A DNA stretch of 64,000 bases from Erodium maritimum (Eukaryota; Streptophyta; Magnoliopsida; Geraniales; Geraniaceae), in assembly GCA_963921825.1 (NCBI GenBank), contig OY997594.1, positions 56,529,675 to 56,593,674 of the forward strand. Reading direction: 5' to 3'. Positions 45,811-57,780 of this stretch are shown here, in pieces. Position 1 is the stretch's first letter; each line of letters begins with the position of its first letter. The position numbers and the translations under genes are program-made. Under the pieces are notes generated by a model, which had not been told where the DNA came from, searched no databases, and worked only from the letters and a program-made list of their open reading frames with translations.

Positions 45811-47921
45811 TTTTTTTTTATCAGCAAAAAAACGATTTTATTCAACCCGAACCAAAGATCACAAAAAGAGATGATACAGTAAAGGGAAGAGAGAAAGAGC
45901 TAGCAGAAGTCACAAGGACTACAACAAAGAGCGAAGCAACAAACAACAACAGAACGAAAGTAACCAAAGTAGACGAACACCCGCATTACGTGAGGTTCTC
46001 AAACAAGTTGATTACTTCGTCCTCGCAAAAATTGGCGGTAAACCCCATGGATTTGGTGATGTCCCATGAACGCTTAGCTTCCGCTTTCTTGCGAAGAGAC
46101 ATGTCGGATGATTTGGCAACCTGAGCGAGTTTAGGACGATTGCGTGTTGGGTCTCGAGGTAGGGTTGGAGATGAACCAACTCGCAGCGGAAAATCAATGA
46201 AAACCAAGAGACGATTAAACCATGAAACAACTAACAAAGAATGGATTCACAAGAGAAAAATTCAGCACTATTTCTTACCAAAACAAGAACACCGGTTAAC
46301 GAATGATTGGCTTGAGTCTCCAAGACGCCTACGTATCCACATGGGAATCAAAGCCACGTAGTTCTTCTCTTTGAGGACTCAAGAACACAAAAATGGAGGT
46401 GGAAACTAGCCAAACCCGAAATGGCCATGGAAGAGGGAGAGAAAATGTGTTTCCTATTCTTGTCTTGTGTTTGTTATGTTGAAAAAGGATGACTTTAACA
46501 TAACAAAACTCATACTTGTCCAACTAAAGGCATGGGACAAGTATGGTGTCAAGTAAGGTGTAAATAGGACAAGTATGGCAAGACAAGATTGGGTTAGGTG
46601 GTGAATCACCAACACCTTAATCCTTATCTTGCTTACTTAGTACTAATTAATCAAGACTTGATTAATTAGTTCCATGGGCCTTGGTTGCATGAGCCTTTCA
46701 TGGGCCTTGGTTGCATGAGCCTTTCATGGGCCTCTTGGAACATGGCCCGTGGCCATTTCTAACGAGGTCCCGTGATTCGCTCATCGCCTCCAAGCCTTCC
46801 ATACCGGAAATGTCCAACATTATCCGACGCGATCAATCCCAAGACTCCAAGCCTTGTCTCGATCCGTAAAGTCCTATTCACGTACGAGCACATGACCCAA
46901 AACCCAGTTTTGGTCATGTCCCGAGATAACTCCCTTTTGGCCATTCTCCATAAATGTGTCAATGAGTTTCATCCTCCGGTGTGACCCTTAGGTTTATGCA
47001 TGTCAATAGATCAACGTAAAATCCCATTTTACTTGATCCTATTTAAGTGGCAACTAACGAGACTTTAGTATTGCCTGGCACTGCATAACGAATCGACCCT
47101 GTCGATTCTAACCTTTCCGTCATCCCTGTCATTATCCTTTTATCTCCGATATCCTGATTGAGATAAGGCATAGAGCCGTAATCCTTATTATTCTCAATCA
47201 CCGTTCCTTGATATGTGAGATGACTGAAGATATGATACCCAGTATCATGTGCATGGCCATGCTATTCTTTCAGTCACTCTCGATCAAGCGGCCGAGAACC
47301 GATATCTTTCTCATACCTCAGTATGAGGGATAAATCCCTTAGCCGCCTTTCGTGTCACTCATGTAGCCAGTCCCCAAGCCAATCCTGGCCGTTATGGAAG
47401 CCCTGTTACGGACAACGTTAGGCTCAGGTCAAACTCAGTTGTTGACTACATAGCGATCACAAAGACTCCTTGGTCTAAGGATACATGACAAGATACGACA
47501 CTGAATATGTTCATGACTTAATCTATGACACATATTCAGGGCGGGTCGTCCAATACATGATATCTATGATTAGACTCCAGAATCCCATTCCAATGACTAA
47601 CAGAACGTAAGCCATAAAGAGCCATCTTTCATACTAGTCGCTTCTAGTGAAACTTTGTTGACTAGGGACCCATCGAGTGTGATCTATCTCGATCTATGGT
47701 TCTATTCGCATGGTGGGCATAGATCAGAGCACACATCGATATATTACTCCAACACATAAGTAATATAGAGCCGCTTTAATTTTATTGCTAACGATGATAT
47801 ATACATTTGGACATTTAGGATTGAACTATGGGCACTAAGACTAACATTGCGATGATCGAGCTTCTTGTGTGATTTTTTTAAAAGAAGTCCACAAGAGGAG
47901 GATGTTTGTCCAATGAGCTTC
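45811..47921 (-). mobile_element. 5'-truncated L1-type LINE inside the hAT
   Basis: TTGCCCTCATTTT occurs at 45802-45814 and 47922-47934, a 13-bp target duplication. The 3' tail is seen as a T run at 45811-45819, followed by CGATTTTATTCAACC. Without the solo LTR it is only about 400 bp long. The minus strand encodes an ORF1 tail: KLIGQTSSSCGLLLKK at 47915-47870, then, past the LTR, RPKLAQVAKSSDMSLRKKAE and ITKSMGFTANFCEDEVINLF ending at about 45986. The pattern KAEAKRSW...GF...CEDEV is a familiar C-terminal signature of plant LINE ORF1 proteins. Confidence 0.85.
46145..47846 (-). repeat. Copia solo LTR (1,702 bp) with TTGCG duplication
   Basis: Starts TGTTGGGTCTCG and ends ACTAACA on the plus strand, with TTGCG at 46140-46144 and 47847-47851. 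There is no primer site, internal part or second LTR next to it, so it is a solo LTR left by recombination between the two LTRs of a former copia element. It is a close relative of the LTR at 2384-4059 and differs by an extra CATGGGCCTTGGTTGCATGA unit near 46673-46730. Confidence 0.95.
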
Positions 47922-47934
47922 TTGCCCTCATTTT

Positions 47935-48755
47935 CAGATCCATGATAGGGAAACTCTAACTAGAGATGCCAAAGACCTTTACAAGACTGAGAAGAAAAAG
48001 TTGTTGACTTTATTTATATCTAAATCCCCTATAATATCCCTAACCACAGACACTTGGACTAGCAAACAACATATAAATTATATGTGTCTGACTTCTCATT
48101 TCATAGATGAAGATTGAGTCTTACATAAAAAGATCATTAATTTTTGTCAAATACATGGTCATTAGGGGGGGGGGTGATATAGGGATGACTATGGAATATT
48201 GTCTTAGAGATTGGGGTATAGACAAAGTGTTGGTTGTTACTATTGACAATGCAAGTGCAAATGAACCAGCTGTTCAACATTTAGTGAGAAAGTTCAATGG
48301 CTAGGAACTAATATTTTAAGTGGAAGGTTAATGCATATGAGGTGTAATGCACATATCATTAACCTTATTGTGACTGATGGCCTTCATTAGTTAAGCCCTT
48401 CTATTGAAAAGATTCGGGCTACTATGAAGTTTGTAAGACATTCCCCATCTAGGTTGTCTAGGTTACATACATGTGTGAAAGATTGTAGACTATACACTAA
48501 AGCCATATTATCCCGTGATGCTCCTATTAGATGGAACTCCACCTACCTTATGCTAGATACTACTGTTAAATTAGAGGAAACTTTTGAGAAGTATGATGGT
48601 GAGGATGAGACATTTAGGAAAGAAATGTCAACCTAGTTTAAGAATGGATCAAATCATGAGGAGCTTCTAGGCTTTTTATTTTATTATGATTGGTCAAAAG
48701 ACAAGTCTTTTCTTCCATTTCTCAAGCAGTTTTATGAGTTAACTTGTAGGGTGTC
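47935..48755 (+). pseudogene. hAT transposase, catalytic-core piece
   Basis: Continues from the first piece (QIHDRETLTRDAKDLYKTEK). LTTDTWTSKQHINYMCLTSH near 48040-48095 holds the first catalytic Asp; VLVVTIDNASANEPAVQHL near 48225-48280 holds the second; MRCNAHIINLIVTDGLH near 48335 matches the RCxAHxxNL hallmark of hAT transposases. A frameshift near the G run at 48165-48174 and stops at 48302 and 48388 have disabled it. In living relatives the protein cuts and pastes the element in the nucleus. Confidence 0.9.
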
Positions 48756-51392
48756 TGTAAGAACCGCCCCCGGTCGATCCCGGTCGAACCGGTGAATTCT
48801 GGTGAATGTTGACTTTTTGCCGGAAAAGTCAACCGATGACTCCGGGAGTCATTCGGGACCTTTCCGGGACCCAAAAAGCTTAGCCGTCATTACGTTAGTT
48901 TAGTTGGGTCGTTTCCTTTCATTTGACTAATTTCACGAAAAAGTCAATCTCGGGTCAAACTAAGCATAATTAAGGACTAAAATTAATTAAATCTTTTGTG
49001 CTGGATTTTCTTAAGAAGAGAGGTGGTCCCCACATGGACATGTGTCCATGTTGGATTGGGTGAGAAGAAAGAGGGTAGGATGACCCTTATACCCTTAAAC
49101 TTGAACTTGAGAGGCTTTTCGGCAAAGGGGGCATTTGGGTCATTGCAAGGTTAGGTTTTAAGTGGATTGGAACAACATTTCAGCCATTATTTTGTGTGTT
49201 GGCCGAAATTCACCAAGGGGTAGAGAGAGAGTGTGTTGCCATGGAAGCTTGAAGAAGAAGCAAGGAAAATGAGGAGGCTTTTTGCTCATTTCTACCTCAA
49301 ATCATCTCCCAAACTTCATTTTCTTCATCCCCTTTCCATCCTTAAGGTAAATCATCTATCTATTTTCGTTTTGGTTGAATTCCACTTAGTGGGTTTGCTA
49401 GAAAAAGCTTGAAACTAGTTAAGTTTCCATGGATGATGAACTTTTAAGGTTGAAGTAGATGATAGATGCTCAAAACTAGGTTTAGATGATGAAATCAATT
49501 GGATTGTGGAGTTTTGATGAAGACCCATGATGGGTATTGAGGTATTGACGTTTATGGAGCTGTTTTAGAGGTTTGGGAAGGTTAAAAATGGAGGTTTTGA
49601 GGTTTATTTTCGTGAAATCGGAGCTGGAGGAAGAAGAAGGACGAACCTGTCCAGACCCGGCACGGATCCGTGACGGGGACCGTGATGGAGGACGTCACGG
49701 CTCCGTGAGGGAGACCGTGACGGTGCCTATCACGGCTGCGTGAGGAGAACCGTGACGGTGCAGACCACGGGTCCGTGACCCGAACCGTGACAGACCAGAA
49801 TTGAGCCTTTGAGCCATTGTTGGTGCATTTCGAGTAATTGGGACGACTATCTATAACCTAGTCCTTTTGGGGTTAATTGGGAATGTTTTCCTCTTTAAAC
49901 CATTCTTGAAATACACTTATTTCTCGTGTTATTTTTTGACACCAGACTTTGGAACCGAGCTCGGCGGAGGAGACTTTTGGACCTCGTTAAGTGACTAAGC
50001 GTGTGGAAAGCGATCGAGGTAGGGAAAGTAGCGAATACCGTTTTAATTATGGAAAGTTACTAGTATGCATATAGGTTGTGATTACTTTATTAATGATAGT
50101 ATGCATGTGGGATTTGAGGAACGAGTGAAATGAGGGATAGCTTACGAGCCATGTCGAGCAGTAAGTTTGGGAATTGTCGTGCTTTAGAAATGCATGTGGG
50201 CCATGTCGAGCCCTTAGGATTATGTGTTGATTGTGATGCCATGATCTATGATTGTGATGCTTGATGTGTGGCTTATCCGTTGTTAGATTGAGAATCATGT
50301 TATGGTTTACTCGGTGTAGTATGTTGCTATGTTTGGGCAAGTGTGTCATGCTTGATATGACGTGAACCAATGGTTGTGATATGGTCGGGTGATTGATAGA
50401 CCGATGTGATGTGTTGTGGTAAGTTGGCTCGGTTGGTATACCGTGGTTGAATTATGGCATTGTGATGCGTGAGACTCTCTTGATGTATGTTCCGAGATGA
50501 GGTGTGTTCCGGTATGATACCTACACCGAGGGGGGTATGCCGGTGTAGGGTGGTATCTAGGCCGACGGTGTGGTCCCATGTACGCGGTCCCCTGGGGTGT
50601 GGTTCCGGTACGATACCTACATCGAGGGGGTATGTCGGTGTAGGGTATCTAGTCCTACGGTTACGTGATCAGTATTGTGTTTGTGCCCCGATGCATTTCC
50701 GGGAAGACATCTAGGCCGATGATGTGTGGTCCGGTATGATGTATCGTGATTGTGCCCCGATGTGGTTCTGGGAAGATATCTAGGCCGATGTTGTGTGGTC
50801 CGGTACGATATGGTTGAGTCGGGTTGTAGATAGCCGACGGGTTCGGGGACTGTTGTACGGGACGTGTGTTTGTTTTACTGTATGTTGTATGCTTGATGAT
50901 TGGATAAGTGATGTGAGTATAGTGTGGCAGTGGTCGTGCAAGTGTGTTTGTGAATGTGGCTAGTCATGTGACTGAGGATTGTGGTTATGTGATTCCTGTG
51001 GATGTCTTTAGTTGTGTGTTGTACTAGTATGCCCTAATTGGACGGTTACTCGTGGTGGTAAGCGGACACTCATCACCTTAACTACTTTTCCTACTGAGCG
51101 AAAGCTCACCCCTTTACTTTATTTTTCTATAGGTTTTGAGCGGGATGTGGTGTAACGGGATTCTCGATGCTTGGGAGCTAGCGAGGGTCTTAGGCTAGCA
51201 TGTTCTAGAGACGCACTGTTTATTTGCCTCTAAACTTATTTATTATTTGGTTTTGTCGAGTTGTTGACTCGTGGTGTACTTGGATCTTTTAAACTGTTCT
51301 TTGAGACTCATTTTGGTATCAAAATTGCTCTTAGTGTTTATTATTTTAGTTTACGTCTCGAGTCCGGTCAAAACCGGATTTGGTGCGTGACA
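48756..51392 (+). repeat. Chromovirus solo LTR (2,637 bp) with GTGTC duplication
   Basis: TGTAAGAACCGCCCCCGG to GGTGCGTGACA, flanked by GTGTC at 48751-48755 and 51393-51397 within hAT coding sequence. It carries the CACGG/CCGTG cluster (49660-49795), the box CCTACTGAGCGAAAGCTCAC (51090) and imperfect repeats around GGTACGATACCTACATCGAG (50510-50660). Confidence 0.95.
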
Positions 51393-52083
51393 GTGTCTAG
51401 TTCTTTATATGTTACATCTAATATGTTTTTGGATGAAATTAATGAAACTTTACATGTAGGTAATTAAAAAGGGTCAAATGGTTGAAAATGATTATGAAAT
51501 GATTGATATGGCTAATAAGATGAAGCTGAAATTTGATAAATATTGGACAAATCTGTCCAAATTGAATGTGCTCAGCTTTATAGCATATGTTTTTTTATCA
51601 TATGAATAAGTTGCATGTTGTGAAGTATGCTATTGATTGTACGTATGATGAACATGTTGCTTATGAGCTGTCTTTGAGTGTTAAAAATGCATTGTATGAA
51701 ATGTTTGGTGAGTATTTTAATTGCACTCCCCTGATAGCATAGGTGAAACTAGTTCACAATCAACCTCTAATAATTTAGTTGAGGATGACACTCCTAGAGG
51801 AAGTAGTTTGAGGACTTCCTTTAAGAGGTGTAAAACTTCTCAGGATAGTGTACTCAAATCTGAATTGGACAAGTATTGGATTGAAGAGGTAGAGGGAGAT
51901 GTGGCAAAGTTTTACCTATTAGATCGGTGGAAGTACAATTTTCTAGGTTTCCAATACTCTCTATTATTGCTAGGGATATTTTAGCAGTCCCCATCTCAAT
52001 TGTGTCATCTGAGTCTGCTTTTTCTATTAGTGGAAGGATAGTAAGCAAGTTTAGGAGCTCATTAACACCAACAATTGTGGAAG
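51393..52083 (+). pseudogene. hAT transposase, C-terminal piece with dimerisation domain
   Basis: Starts SSLYVTSNMFLDEINETL, then MANKMKLKFDKYWTNLSKLN near 51515, and near the end DILAVPISIVSSESAFSISG followed by KFRSSLTPTIVE. The SSESAFS word contains the catalytic Glu and opens the hAT dimerisation domain (Dimer_Tnp_hAT). Several frameshifts and stops lie between 51465 and 51950. The piece ends at the GGAAG target duplication. Confidence 0.9.
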
Positions 52084-55000
52084 TGTCACGCCCCAAATCC
52101 GGTTTTGACCGGACTCGAGACGTGAACTTAAAAGATAAATAATTAAAGCAATTTAAAGGCGAAAAATCTTAAAATAATAATCCGAAAATCATAAATCCGA
52201 TAAAGAGAGTCAACAACTCACAAAGACCAGTAAATAAGCGTTTAGTTCAAATAACAGTACGTCTCTAGACAGTTAAACAAGACCCTCGCTAGCTTCCAAG
52301 CGCCGAGAATCCCGCTAGCACAAGTCCCGCTCAAGACCTGAAAAACAACAAGGTAAAGGGTTGAGCTTTCGCTCAGTAGGAAAAGTAGTTAAGGCTATGA
52401 ACATCAGTTCACCACGTAGACTCGGGGCCTCATGCACACCGGACCGGCACATACCTCGGTCGTACGCCTTCCCGGACCACATAGCATCAGGGTAATGATC
52501 ACACCATCCTCGTCCTCGATACCCTACACCGACATACTCTCTCAGTGTAGGTATCATACCGGACACACCTCCTCTTGGAACACACATCACGATGCCATAG
52601 TTCGACCACGGCCTACCAACCGAGCCAACTCACCATAACACACATATCAGTCTATCACTCACCCGATCATATCACAATCAATGGTTCACATCACATCACG
52701 CATGGCACACTTGCCCAAACATAGCAACAACATGCTACACCGAGTATATCTTATTATGACTCTTAAACTAATCAACGGCTACAACACGCATCATGCATCT
52801 CAATCATACGTCATGGCATCACAATCAACACGCAACCCTAAGGCTCGACATGACCATTCTATCAGCACGACAATTTCCCATAATTGAAAGCGGGTATTCT
52901 AGTGAATCACATCCTATATGCAAACTAAGACTCTTCTGTTTATTATCGTAATTGAAAGCGGTTATTCTAGTGAACCACATCCTATATGCAAACTAGGACC
53001 TTTCCAGTTATTATTATTATCTTAAAGGCATACTAGTAACTTTCTGTAAGCAAACTGGTAGTCGCTACTTTCCCTACCTCAGAAGTAAACAACTCTCAAC
53101 TCCTAGCTGCTGACGACCTGGTTAGCTTCCCCTCCACTTCACGATGTCCAAGTGCCTCCTCCTCCGTCACGCTCGGTTCCAAGGTCTTGGATCACAAAAC
53201 AATTCGTGAATTAGGATTAATCCACAAAAGTTTAAAGAGGAAAACGTTCCCGATTTACCCCCAAAGGACTCGGTTATGGATAACCGTCCTACACACTCGA
53301 AACTCAATGAAATGGGCCCAAAGGACCCAATTCTGGTCTGTCACGGGTCGATTCACGGATCCGTGGTCTGAACCATCACGGTTCTCCTCACGGAGCCGTG
53401 ACTGACGCCGTCACGGTTCTCCTCACGGAGCCGTGACGCGTTCCGTCACGGTCCCTGTCAAGGATCCGTGACGGTCTGGTACTACTCGTCGTCTTCTTCC
53501 TCCAGCTTCGGTTTTCATGAAAATTACCCCCAAAACCTCTATTGATGACCTTCTAAAGCTCCAAAACAGTACCTAGAACGTCTCTACTTCAAAACCCAAC
53601 AAGGGTCTTCATCAAAACTCCACAAAACCAACTTAAATCCAACATCCAATCTCCTTTTCACTCCATAAATCATCATCCATCATCAAGAGGAGAAATCATA
53701 TACAACCCATGTCTTAACCTAAATACTAGAGAACCAATCTAAGCCATCCATTTTAAGAATGGATGGATGAGATGCAATTGAGTAGTTGACTTGTTGACTG
53801 CAAAAAAAATAGCACTTTTTAATAAGTGGTAAGGGTTTTGTAGTAAAACTATCATGTTATTTTTTTAATCAACTCACTAATTTAATTTTTCCCGCTTCGT
53901 TTGAACTCTGATTGGCTTCAAACTTGCGCCATTAGTTTTGTTTTTTTAAGGGATTTAAATCAAGATCAGTCATGAATATATTTTGAAGCACGAAAAAAAA
54001 AATTATTTCGATGTTGATTTTTTTTTTATAAAAAAAATCTGTGTAATTTTTATCAACACTTTGCTATGGATTTATCAACACTTTTACACTGGTTTTATCA
54101 ACACTTTACACTAGTTTTATCATCTCATTTTCCAAAACTGATCATGTTTTTATCACCTCATCGCGTGTTTTTTATGAACACTAGTTTTATCAACACTAAA
54201 CACTAGATTTATCATTCAATTACGTGTGTTTTATCATCCCCATCACATGGTTTTTTTGGAGCACGAATTTTTTTTATTTCGGGGCTAGTTTTTATGAAAT
54301 TATATCTGGCTAATTTTTATCAACACTTTGCTCTGGTTTTATCAACACTTTACACTAGTTTTATCAACAGTTTACACTGGTTTTATCACCCCATTCTCCA
54401 AAACTGATCATGATTAGTTTATCACACTTATTATCAAAATTGAACATGGTTTTTATCACCTCAGTACATGTTTTTATCAACATTTAGCTCTAGTTTGATA
54501 CCTTCGATATAAAACATTTATTAGTGAAAATTTATCAACACTCAACATTATTTTTATCACTCCGATATACCTTTTTATTTTCGTGCTTCAAAATATATTC
54601 ATGATTGATCTAGATATAAAGCCCTTGAAAAAATAAAAATATTGGCGCAAGTTTGAAGCTAATCGGAGTTCAAACGAATCGGGAAATATTAAATTAGTGA
54701 ATTGGTGAAGAAAAAAATGGACACTTGTCCACATGACACCATGCTTTTACAATTATGCCCTTGGTTGTGTGAGAAAGGATGAAAATGGTGTGAGTTTGGG
54801 TGAAATTGGGGTGATGATGTGGCATCATGGGGAATGTTGGATGTTAGGTGTGAGTGGCTAGGATTGGTTCTCTAGTTTTTAGGTTAAGAGTGGTTTGTAG
54901 CCGATTTCACCTCCCATCATCAAAACTCAAAAACCCAACCCTTGTTCATCAATTTCTTCAAAACCCATGAACCAAAATCTTCCAAAAAGAAAAAGGAATA

Positions 55001-55600
55001 GGGGTTTACCTTGAGGATGGAGAATAGATGAATAATCAAGAGTTTTTGAGAGGTTTTGGGTAGCAAATGGGCTTAAGACCCTATATTTCCTCCTTTCTTC
55101 TTCTTCAAGCCTCCTAAGCTCTTTTTCTTCTTCCTTCCCCTCTCAAATTCGGACAACACTGAAAAGTGGGTGAAAAATGACCCAAATGAGGGCTTTAAGC
55201 TACCCTTGAATTGTCCAATATGCCCCCTTGCTTCTTTGCCTTCTATGCCTAAGCTTTTGAGGGTAAAATAGTCTTTAGACCTTGTTTCTTCTCATCCAAG
55301 CCACTATGGACATGTGTCCATAGTGGGGACCACCTCATTCAAATTATCTCAGCACACCAATAATTAAATATTTAAATCTCGAGGTTTGACCGAAGTTGAC
55401 TCCGGGTTGACTTTTTCCAATCTTACAGTCATTTGAAAGGAAACGGCCCAACTAAGCTAACCGTAACGACGGGTAAGCTTTTTGGGCCCCGGAAAGGTCC
55501 CGAATGACTCCCAGAGTCATCGGTTGACTAGTCCGGCAAAAGGTCAACTTTCGCCAAAAACCTCCGGTTTGACCGGGATCGACCGGGGGCGGTTCTTATA
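52084..55600 (-). repeat. Chromovirus solo LTR (3,517 bp with insert), GGAAG duplication
   Basis: TGTCACGCCCCAAATCC to GGCGGTTCTTATA, flanked by GGAAG at 52079-52083 and 55601-55605. Net length without the 1.2-kb Mutator-like insert is about 2.28 kb. It is most like the left part of the LTR at 17868 (shared CACACCGGACCGGCACATAC and following). Confidence 0.93.
53687..54914. mobile_element. Non-autonomous Mutator-like element, long terminal inverted repeats
   Basis: A 9-bp duplication CATCATCAA (10 bp with the preceding C) lies at 53678-53686 and 54915-54923. The outermost inverted repeats are GAGGAGAAATC and GAGGTGAAATC, and similarity between arms extends about 300 bp (for example TTAACCTAAATACTAGAGAA against its inverse at 54868, and CATGAATATATTTTGAAGCA against its inverse at 54585). 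The interior holds many TTTATCAACACTTTACACTG words. No transposase. Duplication length and long arms fit Mutator-like elements. Confidence 0.85.
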
Positions 55601-55749
55601 GGAAGGATTAGCATGTTGTCAAGATTGGATAAGAGACTCAACAAGCAAGATCGCATGTGTAGAAGATCACGAAGAACTTGAGAAGAATGAAGCAAGTACA
55701 CTTTTCATAAATCAATACCTACTGTTTGTAAGTCATTTATCGTCAAATA
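55601..55749 (+). pseudogene. hAT transposase, last piece
   Basis: GLACCQDWIRDS directly continues the dimerisation domain (relatives read ALICCQDWLR at this point), followed by the acidic tail EDHEELEKNE. Coding similarity stops near 55720. The piece is bounded right by the GTATT duplication of the 55755 element. Sequence after that element (63950 on) should be the rest of the hAT 3' end. Confidence 0.8.
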
Positions 55750-55754
55750 GTATT

Positions 55755-57780
55755 TGTAAGAACTGTCCCCGGTCGATCCCGGTCGAACCGGTGGACTACG
55801 ACGAAGTTTGACTTTCGGCCGGAAAAGTCAACCGATGACTCCGAAAGTCATTCGGGACATTTCCGGGGCCCAAATGGCTTAGCCGTCATCACGGTTAGCT
55901 TAGTTTGGCCATTTCCTTTAGTTTGACTGTAATTTTGTAACAGTCAACTTTTGGTCAAACTCGGACTTTTTATCGACACGGTGTGCGGCGCGGAACGGGC
56001 GTGAGTCCGGCACGGAACCTCACACGGTCCGTGTCAGACTCCGGGCCGGTGCGTCGCATGGTCCGTGATGGTTACCGGGCCGGTCTGTGATACGGTCCGT
56101 GCCAGGTTCCGGCACGGCCTGTGATACGGTCCGGACCTCATTCTGGATCAGATTTCCAGAACCAAAACCCTTCCTTTTGAGTCCATTTCGATTCCTAGAT
56201 CATTCCTTTGACTTTGTTTCTCTTACTTGAGGATTGTTCTGTATTTTCTTTGGTGGGGGAGCACTCTGTTGGGTTACTAATTTTGGTATTATTGTGGTCC
56301 AAGACCGTGAGACCGAGCTCGAAAAGAGGGAAGGCCTTGGAACCGAGCTAGAGGGACGAAGACCACTCCGGAACTCGTGTGAAGAACGGAGAAGAGGCTA
56401 ACGAACTTTACGGCAGAGTATTATTAGAGGAAGACCACAAGGTAGGGAAAGTACTAACTCCTCGTGTATTTCAATACTAGTATGCCTATTAGGTTAATAA
56501 AATCGGAAAGGTCCTAGAATTGCATATAGGATGCGAATAACTAGAATAAATATCTTTCAATTACTAATAACTGGATGTGTCTAGTAAGCATGCTTAGGAT
56601 GTGAATCACTAGTGTAGCTCGCTTTCAATACTTGGGAATTGATTTACTGGTAGAGAGGCCGTGATGAGCCCCCGGATTAGTTGTGTTAGCTTCACATGCT
56701 TTGTTTGCTAGTCATTAGGATAATCAAGAGTCTAATGAAACTAGATTGAATGCATGCTTGAATGCTTGAATGATCGAAGGCATGCTTGAATGATTGAATG
56801 GTTGCTTGAATGATTGAGTGTAATTGGTTGTGCTAAAGGATATGATCGGGTGAGTGATAGACCGATGGAGTGCGGATGGTAAGTATGATGGTAAGTGCAA
56901 TTGTAGGTATGAATCCCGTGTGGTGTGTATTGCTGAATCTGTGAATTTCTAAGTTTGATTACATTGGTTATTGAGCCTGCGGGCAACGGTTATGGACCCT
57001 GCGGGGCATTGGTTATTGAGCATGCGGGCAATGGTTAAGGACCATGCGGGGCATTGGTTATTGAGCCTGCGGGCAATGGTTATGGACCCTGCGGGGCATT
57101 GGTTATTGAGCCTGCGGGCAATGGTTATGGACCGTGCGGGGCATTGGTTATTGAGCCTGCGGGCAACGGTTATGGACCCTGCGGGGCATTGGTTACTGGA
57201 CCCTGCGGGGAAATTGGATGGTTCACCCTGTGGGGATTGATTACTTGTTGTTTCACCCGAGTGTATGCACCCTGCGGGAGCAATACCTTTGTTCCCTATG
57301 ACATATGGTCCTTTGGAGACGTTTCCGAGAATCCCGACGATAAGCGCCCTCAGGGGTTGTTACCGATGTTCTCGATGTTATATGTCTTTGTGATGTTATA
57401 CGTCTCCTTTGGACCGAGGAAAAATCCGACATGACACGACGAGTATTGTGGATCGGAGGGTGGTGACTTCATGTGCCACGACATTAATTGGATGCCTGTT
57501 TTCTAATGTCTCTTTACAGAAATGCATTGATTCCCTTATTTTCCTATGATTATTGTTGACTATTTGAAAGTGTTAAATACTCGGTTTGTCTCCGTATTTC
57601 ATCACCTGTTGGTTTCTCGTCTTATTAAGATTTGAATAAACTTGTGAACTCCTATTTATTAAACTAAAAGGTCGCCTTGGTTATGCATTTTCCCTACTGA
57701 GCGTAAGCTCACCCCAATCTGTTTATGACTGTTTAACAGGTTTGCGTGATGAGTAGTGGACTCGAGGCTCTGGAGCTTCT
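55755..57780 (+). repeat. 5' LTR of the chromovirus
   Basis: Opens TGTAAGAACTGTCCCCGG. It aligns with the 3' LTR over most of its length, including the CCGTG-rich cluster (55980-56135), the 45-bp array and the CCTACTGAGCGTAAGCTCAC box (57688). Shorter than its 3-kb partner. Confidence 0.88.
56969..57193. repeat. 45-bp tandem array in the 5' LTR, five units
   Basis: Units begin near 56969, 57014, 57059, 57104 and 57149; core GAGCCTGCGGGCAATGGTTA then TGGACCCTGCGGGGCATTGG. As 45 is divisible by three, every frame stays open and gives spurious repetitive peptides. Confidence 0.95.

Larger units (their letters stand above)
45597..55749 (+). mobile_element. hAT transposon (RICESLEEPER-type), split by nested insertions
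   Basis: Four collinear plus-strand pieces of one hAT transposase gene lie at 45597-45810, 47935-48755, 51393-52083 and 55601-55749. When read past the insertions, they follow one another without loss apart from target duplications. Interruptions are a LINE (45811-47921), a solo LTR (48756-51392) and another solo LTR (52084-55600). The terminal inverted repeats and 8-bp duplication were not found. The N-terminal BED zinc finger is absent. As the receiver of every insertion here, it is the oldest element in this block. Confidence 0.85.

Noticed and set aside
56971-57434. Open frames of 89 and 126 codons, with relatives at 62851-63354
   Set aside because: They are translations of the 45-bp LTR array and neighbouring LTR sequence in two frames, present in both LTRs.
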